A stretch of 6,837 nucleotides of DNA from Comamonadaceae bacterium (GTDB taxonomy: Bacteria > Pseudomonadota > Gammaproteobacteria > Burkholderiales > Burkholderiaceae_C): assembly GCA_947483455.1 (NCBI GenBank), contig CANKNK010000094.1, positions 1-6,837 of the forward strand, in the 5' to 3' direction. Position numbers and translations under genes: made by a program. Below, piece by piece: positions 1 to 4,807 of this stretch. Positions within the stretch are counted from its first letter, which is position 1. Each line of letters starts with the position of its first letter. Under the pieces are notes generated by a model that did no database searches, was not told the DNA's origin, and saw nothing but the letters and a program-made list of their open reading frames with translations.

Positions 1-1
1 A

Positions 2-322
2 TCCAACAATTCACGGCCTGTGCAGACCGATGTATCTCTGCGTAAAACCCTGGAAAAGGCCAAGGGCGGCGGGTTTGCGGGTGCGGTGGCTCCGGCAGCG
101 TCGTCTGAAGCGGAAATTACGGCCAGCAAGTCGGCCGCTGCAGAGCGGGGTGCGGAAGTGCCGGGATTCAAGAAAATTACCGAGCGCCTGAAGAAAGAGC
201 CTGAATTTGACCGCGCCAAGGTGGACTCTATCAAGCAGGCCATCCAAAATGGGCAATACCCGCTCAACCCGCGCCGCATCGCGGAGAGCTTTGTGGCTTT
301 GGAGAATTTGATCTCCAACTGA
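2..322 (+). CDS. flgM: FlgM, anti-sigma-28 factor (5' end outside window)
   Basis: FlgM binds sigma-28 (FliA) in the cytoplasm and is exported when the hook is complete, which releases late flagellar transcription. The C-terminal third fits the family's sigma-binding region: EFDRAKVDSIKQAIQNGQY followed by a 'LNPRRIAESF' helix, a pattern of Asp/Arg-x-x-Lys-V, I-K-x-A-I and G-x-Y then x-x-IA. The middle is Ala/Ser-rich and low in complexity, as in the disordered N-terminal half of FlgM. A GTG at position 20 could open a 100-residue ORF, but the frame stays open to the window edge (SNNSRPV upstream) and no Shine-Dalgarno precedes the GTG. The true start is therefore probably just outside, giving a protein slightly over 106 residues, close to the usual size of about 100. 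flgN follows 29 bp downstream on the same strand, the common flgM-flgN arrangement. The identification is strong; the start is unresolved. Confidence 0.86.
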   Translation, partial: SNNSRPVQTDVSLRKTLEKAKGGGFAGAVAPAASSEAEITASKSAAAERGAEVPGFKKITERLKKEPEFDRAKVDSIKQAIQNGQYPLNPRRIAESFVALENLISN

Positions 323-351
323 GCGCGCCAGATTCCATCTGAAAGCTTGCA

Positions 352-741
352 TTGACCGACACCACCGAACAAGCCAACGAACTTGCCCGCCAGCTCTCTG
401 ACATTTTGGAGCAGGAGTTCGAGGCCTTGCGTGTGCAGGATCTGGATAAATTCGAGGGGCTGCAACCCATCAAAAACGAATTGCTCAACGAATTGACGCG
501 CCTAGCGCCTCCGGCGCACGAGGTGCAGACCTTGCCCCAATGGCAGGGCTTTCGCGAAACCATGATCGCCTGCCGCGATGCGCACCGGCGCAATGCGGTG
601 CTGATGCAGCGCAAACTAGAGGCCATCCGCGGCACCTTGCAAAGCCTGCGCCTAGAAGACCCTAGCAGCTCCGTAGAGGTCTATGACCGATTGGGCCATG
701 TCTCCCGCTTCTCCCGCAACACGGGCTACAGCGACGCCTAA
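352..741 (+). CDS. flgN: FlgN, export chaperone for FlgK/FlgL
   Basis: FlgN is a small cytoplasmic helical chaperone that binds the hook-filament junction proteins FlgK and FlgL and brings them to the flagellar export gate. The 129-residue product is of typical length. It is almost wholly helical: an N-terminal helix (residues 5-30, LARQLSDILEQEFEALRVQD), a second heptad-like stretch around 35-50, a long basic helix around 68-100 (RDAHRRNAVLMQRKLEAIRG), and a family-like tail with YDRLG near residues 110-114. The start is TTG. An in-frame TGA at 340-342 leaves only four codons before it and none is ATG or GTG, so TTG 352 is the best choice; a weak Shine-Dalgarno (GAAAG, 341-345) sits 6 bp upstream. 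The position directly after flgM supports the call. The gene converges on flhX, with 14 bp between the stop codons. Confidence 0.86.
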   Translation: MTDTTEQANELARQLSDILEQEFEALRVQDLDKFEGLQPIKNELLNELTRLAPPAHEVQTLPQWQGFRETMIACRDAHRRNAVLMQRKLEAIRGTLQSLRLEDPSSSVEVYDRLGHVSRFSRNTGYSDA

Positions 742-755
742 GCTTTTGGGTGCAC

Positions 756-1154
756 TCAGGGTGCGCTAGGGCTTGCAAATCCATCCAAACCGTCCAGACC
801 ACTGGACAACTCGTCAAACATCGCTGCCGCTTCGCTAGGCATGCCTTGCGCCTCGGTCTGGCTGTCTGCGCCAGCGGACGGCACGCTGGTTTCATCGCCC
901 GGGCGCATGCCTTTGAGCCAATAGACCCAGGACAAAATTACCGACACGGCGGTAAACAGCTCTGCCGGAATCTCCTGGTCCACCTTCAAGCGGCTGAGCA
1001 AGGCCAGCAGTTTGGGGTCTTCCGTCACATAAACCCCATATTCACGTGCCTGGGCAATCATTTCCAAGGCGGCCTCTTCCTCACCTTTGGCGGTGACGAT
1101 GGGCGCCCGGTTTTTCCCGTATTCCAGGGCAATGGCTTTTTTGATGGTTCTCAT
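756..1154 (-). CDS. flhX: FlhX/FhlB: stand-alone FlhB C-terminal switch-domain paralog
   Basis: The 132-residue protein matches the cytoplasmic domain of the flagellar export switch FlhB (EscU/YscU/HrcU family) without its membrane part. Residues 7-24 (AIALEYGKNRAPIVTAKG) align with the stretch just after the FlhB autocleavage site, and residues 57-80 (KVDQEIPAELFTAVSVILSW and on) match the typical 'G-x-x-I-P-x-x-L-(Y/F)-x-A-V-A-x-(V/I)-L' end. The NPTH cleavage motif is absent: the protein starts where the cleaved FlhB-CC fragment would, with TIKK in its place. The residue 84-132 tail is acidic, Ser/Pro-rich and looks disordered. H. pylori FlhX (HP1575) and B. subtilis YlqH are comparable stand-alone copies, and HP1575 can replace the FlhB C-terminal fragment. 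The ATG overlaps the stop of the FliK-like gene by 4 bp (ATGA), so coupled translation is likely. Its exact role in this organism is inferred. Confidence 0.9.
   Translation of the reverse strand: MRTIKKAIALEYGKNRAPIVTAKGEEEAALEMIAQAREYGVYVTEDPKLLALLSRLKVDQEIPAELFTAVSVILSWVYWLKGMRPGDETSVPSAGADSQTEAQGMPSEAAAMFDELSSGLDGLDGFASPSAP
1151..1154 (-). other. ATGA stop/start overlap, FliK-like gene to flhX
   Basis: The TGA of the FliK-like gene and the ATG of flhX share 4 bases, a typical sign of termination-reinitiation. GGTGG and GGA elements in the end of the upstream gene may serve as a weak ribosome site. Confidence 0.8.
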
Positions 1155-2452
1155 GCGCGCATATCCACCACTTCGCCGGGCAGGGCCAGCGGCTGCAAAA
1201 GGGGCTCGGGTGGCGGCCGCTCACCCAAATGCGCGGAAAAAGACCTTAGCGTTAAGCCCGCTTCGCCCAGGGTTTTGCGCAGCTCGGCCTGGCCCTGGCG
1301 GGCAAATTCAATCACCGCGGGCCGCACGGCCCACATCGACAAGGCCACCTTGTCCCCGCCCAGCAGGTCGGCTTGCAGCCACAACTCGCCGTAGTCGCGG
1401 CTATTGGAATGCATGTTCACGGTGTAGCGGGACTCCTCGTCCTCGTTCGTGCGCTTGCGCTCAAAGGCCAGCTCTACCGGGGTGTGGTCCACAAAGGGCA
1501 GCACCACGGCCATGGACATCTCGCCCATGTGCTGTGCCTGCATAGCGGCTAGTTGGGCGGCGTCCAGATCGGCTATCGCGCGCTTGACCTGGTGCATGCC
1601 GGCTGTGTCTTCTTCGGTTTTGTCATCCATCAAGGACAAAAGCTTGTGTAGCAGGGGCTTGAGGTCGTTGGGCGCTGGATTGCGGATGCGCGGCAGGCTG
1701 GTTTCCGAGCCCAGTGCCGCCCGCAGCGCGAGACTAATCGCTTCAGGGCTGAGTTTTTCCATGGTCAGGCGCATGCTTTGCAATTGGTTTTGCAATTGCG
1801 CCTGCACCTCGGGCTGCTTGCCCACCTTGGCCAGCAAGGCATCGAGCCCGCCGGTTTTGAGCAAGTCGCGCACCTCGGCCATGCCGGGGTTGCGGTACAT
1901 CAGGCTGCCCAAGCGGGAAAACTTCGCCTCGCTGGGGTTAACCGGTGCCCAGGACAGGCCCGACAAGGCGCTAGCCTGCAGGTTTTGCACCGCGACCACG
2001 GCGTTGCTCGGTGGTGTCGCGGGGGCAGACAGGCTGGAAGGATTGCGCTCCTGCGCGTTGTCGTTTCGCGCATTCGGGTTGGGCGGGGGCTGGTTACTCA
2101 GGGGCCGCGCCTGGGCCTCGATCATGGTGGGCAGGCCGGGATTGCTGTAGGCGCTGGCTTTGCCATTGATCAGCACCAGGGCGATGCTGCCGTCAGGGTT
2201 GGCCTGGGTCCTAAAGCTCAGGCGCTGGCCCACTTCCCAGCCCGGCACCCGGGCGATGCCCACTTGCCGGCCGCGCAGCATCAGCACCATTTCGTCGGCG
2301 CGCGATTGCACTGTGGCTTGCACGATCTGCCCGTCGCGTAGGTTCAGGGCCCGTGCGGTAACGGCCTCTACCAAGGTGGGGGAAGCAGGTCCTTGGGGGA
2401 AAACTGGGTTGATGCGTACCGGCTGCGCCGACGCATCGCTAACGGGGATCAC
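1151..2452 (-). CDS. FliK-like flagellar hook-length control protein
   Basis: This 433-residue protein has the FliK layout. A beta-rich N-terminal module (about 34-97: LRDGQIVQATVQS, then V-G-I-A-R-V-P-G and LSFRTQANPDGSIALVLING) is followed by a Pro/Asn/Ser-rich linker (about 104-150), a helical Gln/Leu-rich middle (about 190-310) and a C-terminal domain (about 315-408) resembling the FliK/YscP specificity-switch domain (VNMHSNSRDYGELWLQADLL, then a Leu-rich helix and 'EAGLTLRSF'). FliK proteins measure the hook and contact FlhB-C to switch export from hook to filament substrates. No other fliK is in view; a canonical copy probably lies with the fliE-R genes, so this may be a second, FlhX-partnered paralog, as in the ylqG-ylqH pair of Bacillus. 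The start is GTG at 2452, overlapping the upstream TGA by 4 bp; no strong Shine-Dalgarno is visible, which fits coupled translation. The family call is fairly firm; the role is inferred. Confidence 0.78.
   Translation of the reverse strand: MIPVSDASAQPVRINPVFPQGPASPTLVEAVTARALNLRDGQIVQATVQSRADEMVLMLRGRQVGIARVPGWEVGQRLSFRTQANPDGSIALVLINGKASAYSNPGLPTMIEAQARPLSNQPPPNPNARNDNAQERNPSSLSAPATPPSNAVVAVQNLQASALSGLSWAPVNPSEAKFSRLGSLMYRNPGMAEVRDLLKTGGLDALLAKVGKQPEVQAQLQNQLQSMRLTMEKLSPEAISLALRAALGSETSLPRIRNPAPNDLKPLLHKLLSLMDDKTEEDTAGMHQVKRAIADLDAAQLAAMQAQHMGEMSMAVVLPFVDHTPVELAFERKRTNEDEESRYTVNMHSNSRDYGELWLQADLLGGDKVALSMWAVRPAVIEFARQGQAELRKTLGEAGLTLRSFSAHLGERPPPEPLLQPLALPGEVVDMRA
2449..2452 (-). other. GTGA stop/start overlap, LysM-like gene to FliK-like gene
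   Basis: The GTG start of the FliK-like gene overlaps the TGA of the secreted LysM-like gene by 4 bases. There is no strong Shine-Dalgarno ahead of the GTG, so translation of the FliK-like protein probably depends on ribosomes finishing the upstream gene. Confidence 0.72.
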
Positions 2453-2889
2453 GGAAACTGCACCCAGCGCTTGCGGTCTTCGGGCGTGGACGGGGCCGGA
2501 CGGGGAGACGTTTCACTTTGCGCGGCCACGGGCGTAACACTGGCCAAGACGCCGCGCAGCAGCAGGTCATGGTCAGGCAGGTTCAGCGTGGCGCCTTTGC
2601 GCAGCTTGGGTACCTTGCCTGCGATGATGCCTTGCGGATTTTGGTCAATAAAAGCCTGTCGCAGGATGGCCATGCTCAGCGGGCTGGCGCCCATCGTGTT
2701 GGCAATGGCCTGGTCTAAGGTTTCACCGGCTTTGGGTTTGTAGGTTTTAGTGCCCGTGGCAGGGGTTTTTACGGGAGATGCGGCCCCTGGCGCGTCGCTG
2801 GCAGCACGCGCGATAGGCACCATGGCACACAGGGCCAGCACACAGGCTAGTCGCGTGGTCAAGGCTCGCAGGGGCGGTGTAAAAAGCAT
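2449..2889 (-). CDS. Small secreted FimV/LysM-like protein, function unknown
   Basis: The 146-residue product begins with a clear Sec signal peptide (RALTTR basic region, hydrophobic LACVLALCAMVPI, likely cut after ARA around residue 28). A Pro/Thr/Lys-rich stretch follows, then one compact domain (about residues 48-112): YKPKAGETLDQAIANT, LRQAFIDQNPQ, KLRKGATLNLPD. This resembles a LysM-type peptidoglycan-binding fold, and more closely the LysM-like segment of the polar landmark/pilus protein FimV, with its 'G-x-T-L-D', 'N-P-x-(A/G)' and 'L-(R/K)-x-G-A-x-L-x-(V/L)-P' pattern. The tail is Ser/Pro-rich. A TTG at 2907 would add six residues, but ATG 2889 puts the signal peptide closer to the start and is preferred; neither has a good Shine-Dalgarno. 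It sits 53 bp after flgT and its TGA overlaps the FliK-like GTG. A periplasmic, cell-wall-associated role near the flagellar base is a guess from context. Confidence 0.72.
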   Translation of the reverse strand: MLFTPPLRALTTRLACVLALCAMVPIARAASDAPGAASPVKTPATGTKTYKPKAGETLDQAIANTMGASPLSMAILRQAFIDQNPQGIIAGKVPKLRKGATLNLPDHDLLLRGVLASVTPVAAQSETSPRPAPSTPEDRKRWVQFP

Positions 2890-2942
2890 CGTAGGGGCGA
2901 CTTGCAAATCGGCGCAAAGCTTAGCACGAAGGCCCCAGGGGC

Positions 2943-4142
2943 TTAGCGCGCGTCATCGGTGGACCAAGCGGCCCAGCGCAGCTGTACGTTTTGCGCTGGA
3001 CCTGCGGTAGATAGGAGTTGCGCGTAGTGCTCGGTGACGTACTGCACTTTAGCCATCACCGTATTTGCGGTATTGCCTGGTTCTAGCGCCCGCTGGGGTA
3101 ATTTGCTGGCATCGGCCAATACCCAGGTATCGCCCACACGCACTCCGGCGGCTGCGCCCAGGTTGATGCGAAATTGCTTGCCCAACGCCTGCGTGACTTC
3201 ACCCACCACGGTCTGGCACACCATCGCTTTATACAGGTCTAGGGCACTGCTTTGCGCAAGTTGCAGGGCCTGTGCGCGCGCGTTGTTGCTGAGCTGGGTA
3301 ATGCCCCAGTTACTGTCTTGGGCTTCCAGCGTTATGGGCGTGTTGAGCATCAGCACCGGTTTGGTCTGGTTACGGGCATACAAACGCATTTGTAATTCAA
3401 TGCGCGGCATGGCTGGCGTATTGAAGGACCAGGCGGCGCGCGGTGAATTGCGCACGCTGTCATCGGCTAGCATGGGCGAGCGCTCCAAAGCGTTGGTCGA
3501 TCCGGCGTTAGCGCCGTCCGACTTCGGAAGTGCGACCACCGTCAGGTCCAACAGCCAGGGCATATCGTCTGCGCCGGAACTGAGTAAGGCTTGTTCATAG
3601 CCGCTGCGACCTTCGCTGCGGGCCTTGGGGGTGATGCGCCACAGGCCTGCACTGGCGCCGGTGCTGCTCAACTGCCCGACCCAATGGCCACGCAATTCTT
3701 CGAGCATATTGTGTTCTTCGGCAGAAAAACGGCTACTGATATTCCATTGCAGGCCCACCACATGTTGTAAGCGGTTGCCGCTACCGAGTTTGCACCCGGG
3801 CTCAACGTTCTTCGCATCGGCCACCGCTTTAGCGCTGCCATTGCCATACAGTTCCTGCCATTGCAATTTGGCGCTGGATTCCCCTTGGCTGTCGGTGCTG
3901 TAGCCGATGACGCGCACACCGCGCACTTCTACGCCGGATTGAAAGCTGCTGCTTTCACGCAGCACGCCTTGGGCGTCAATCCACTGCGTAGAGCTAACTT
4001 TCGTGGGCCCTTCGAGTGCCGTTTCCACCAGGCTTTTGCGGATGGCTGTGAGCTTTTCGTCCATGCTCAGACTTTGCGCCCACGCGCCCGCGCTGCTGAT
4101 ACTCAGCAACAGTGTGATCCAGAGAGCGGGTAGTCGGCGCAT
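2943..4142 (-). CDS. flgT: FlgT-like flagellar H-ring protein
   Basis: This is a 399-residue periplasmic protein. The signal peptide is residues 1-22 (hydrophobic ALWITLLLSISSAGA, cut after AWA). Three regions can be made out. Residues 27-80 form an N-terminal domain (helix with AIRKSLVETAL, then strands ending VEVRGVRVIGY). Residues 95-275 form a beta-rich middle. Residues 300-395 form a C-terminal domain with VCQTVVGEVTQAL, FRINLGAAAGVRVGDTWVLA and a strand VMAKVQYVTEHYAQLLST, which is the 'N-x-G-x-x-x-G-V-x-x-G-D' pattern of the FlgT C-terminal domain. In Vibrio, FlgT builds the H ring around the LP ring and is needed to place MotX/MotY and the stator. Length is close to Vibrio FlgT. flgP lies 18 bp upstream on the same strand, as expected for an H-ring operon. 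The similarity is remote outside the C-terminal domain, so the name rests partly on context. Confidence 0.74.
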   Translation of the reverse strand: MRRLPALWITLLLSISSAGAWAQSLSMDEKLTAIRKSLVETALEGPTKVSSTQWIDAQGVLRESSSFQSGVEVRGVRVIGYSTDSQGESSAKLQWQELYGNGSAKAVADAKNVEPGCKLGSGNRLQHVVGLQWNISSRFSAEEHNMLEELRGHWVGQLSSTGASAGLWRITPKARSEGRSGYEQALLSSGADDMPWLLDLTVVALPKSDGANAGSTNALERSPMLADDSVRNSPRAAWSFNTPAMPRIELQMRLYARNQTKPVLMLNTPITLEAQDSNWGITQLSNNARAQALQLAQSSALDLYKAMVCQTVVGEVTQALGKQFRINLGAAAGVRVGDTWVLADASKLPQRALEPGNTANTVMAKVQYVTEHYAQLLSTAGPAQNVQLRWAAWSTDDAR

Positions 4143-4160
4143 AGCGGAAGGGGAGCTTTC

Positions 4161-4706
4161 TTAACGGCTTTTAGCAGTGAGTTGTGTCAGATACAGCATG
4201 CGCAAGTCCTGTACCGTGCTTTTGTCCAGGGTCAGGGTGGTTTCGTAGGTGTCGTCGCCACTGGGCGTGATGCTGACCAGCGTGGCACCGTAAATCACGC
4301 CTTCTACCTTGCTGCGGAACGTATCGTTTTGCACCACCATGTCGGCCACGGTGGCGGTTGCGTCCAGGCGCAGGCCATAGACCTGCTCGGCGAGCGAGCG
4401 GTAGGCGTCTAGCTTGGCGGCGCGTATGGCCATCAGGCGTTGTTGTGCCGGCGTTTTGCTGTTTTGCACACTGATGACGGCATAGCCCGTCGCGGTCAGG
4501 CTTTCACGTTTTTCCACCAAAGGCAAATTGGGTACCAGCAGTTCACTAGGTACTCTGACCATGGCGGGGCGCTCGCCCCTGCCGCTTTTTTGCCCTGCCG
4601 CATCATCGGGCGCCAAATCGCCCATCAATTTTTGAAATGTTGCACCCTGGCATGCGCTCAAGGCGATGGCGACGAGGGCAATAGAGATCAATTTAGTAGC
4701 TTGCAT
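4161..4706 (-). CDS. flgP: FlgP, LPP20-family flagellar outer-membrane lipoprotein
   Basis: The 181-residue product is an exported lipoprotein: residues 1-19 are MQATKLISIALVAIALSAC, with lipobox LSAC and Cys19 as the acylated residue. Gln at +2 favours the outer membrane. The mature body carries an LPP20-type domain (about 72-162): TGYAVISVQ, then QQRLMAIRAAKLDAYRSLAE, QVYG and a strand VEGVIYGATLVSI. FlgP forms a disk/ring under the outer membrane around the basal body in Vibrio and Campylobacter and works with FlgT (and FlgO in Vibrio). An upstream ATG at 4811 would extend it by 35 residues, but that would bury the signal peptide. ATG 4706 has a good Shine-Dalgarno (AAGGA, 6-base spacing) and a sigma-28-type promoter just ahead, so it is chosen. 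flgT follows after 18 bp. Confidence 0.86.
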   Translation of the reverse strand: MQATKLISIALVAIALSACQGATFQKLMGDLAPDDAAGQKSGRGERPAMVRVPSELLVPNLPLVEKRESLTATGYAVISVQNSKTPAQQRLMAIRAAKLDAYRSLAEQVYGLRLDATATVADMVVQNDTFRSKVEGVIYGATLVSITPSGDDTYETTLTLDKSTVQDLRMLYLTQLTAKSR

Positions 4707-4712
4707 GCTCAA

Positions 4713-4717
4713 TCCTT
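4713..4717 (-). promoter_or_regulatory. Ribosome binding site that fixes the flgP start
   Basis: AAGGA lies 6 bases upstream of ATG 4706 and supports this start over the ATG at 4811. Further AAGGA copies occur a little upstream (AAGGAAGGA, about 4725-4733), so the leader is unusually purine-rich. Confidence 0.7.
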
Positions 4718-4734
4718 GTGAATAGTCCTTCCTT

Positions 4735-4761
4735 GAATCGGCACAAAAGCTGAAAGCTTGA
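4735..4761 (-). promoter_or_regulatory. Candidate sigma-28 (FliA) promoter of flgP operon
   Basis: Read on the - strand this is TCAA-N15-GCCGATTC. The sigma-28 consensus is TAAA-N15-GCCGATAA, so three of four -35 bases and six of eight -10 bases match, with the exact 15-base spacing. The -10 box ends 28 bases before the flgP ATG, which would give a leader of roughly 20-25 bases that still includes the Shine-Dalgarno. It could transcribe flgP-flgT and the three overlapping genes behind them as late flagellar genes under control of the FlgM encoded at the other end of the window. Confidence 0.6.
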
Positions 4762-4807
4762 GCTCTTAGACAGGGCTTGCCGCCCGTCCGGTGTGACTGT
4801 TTGCGCT

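Noticed and set aside
737..770. Imperfect hairpin (CCTAAGC pairing with GCTAGG, inner GCAC/GTGC) between the convergent flgN and flhX ends
   Set aside because: The stem has a bulge and a large asymmetric internal loop, and no T-run follows on either strand, so it cannot be called an intrinsic terminator.
502..838. Six CTAG tetranucleotides within about 340 bp, although CTAG is often rare in bacteria
   Set aside because: CTAG recurs throughout the window at roughly the frequency expected from base composition, so it does not mark a foreign segment.
750..1394. 214-codon + strand open frame after flgN
   Set aside because: It runs antisense to flhX and the end of the FliK-like gene, both of which have clear family features; composition is shadow-like.
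1449..2150. 233-codon + strand open frame opposite the FliK-like gene
   Set aside because: Antisense shadow of a GC-rich gene, Ser/Arg/Leu-rich with no recognisable domain and no ribosome site noted.
2906..2913. GCCGATTT on the - strand ahead of the LysM-like gene, like a sigma-28 -10 box
   Set aside because: At 15-base spacing the -35 position reads CCTT, with no match to TAAA; only half a promoter is present.
2925..2942. GGCCCC-AGGGGC palindrome after the flgT stop
   Set aside because: The loop would be too tight for more than about 3 bp of stem, and no T-run follows, so terminator function is not supported.
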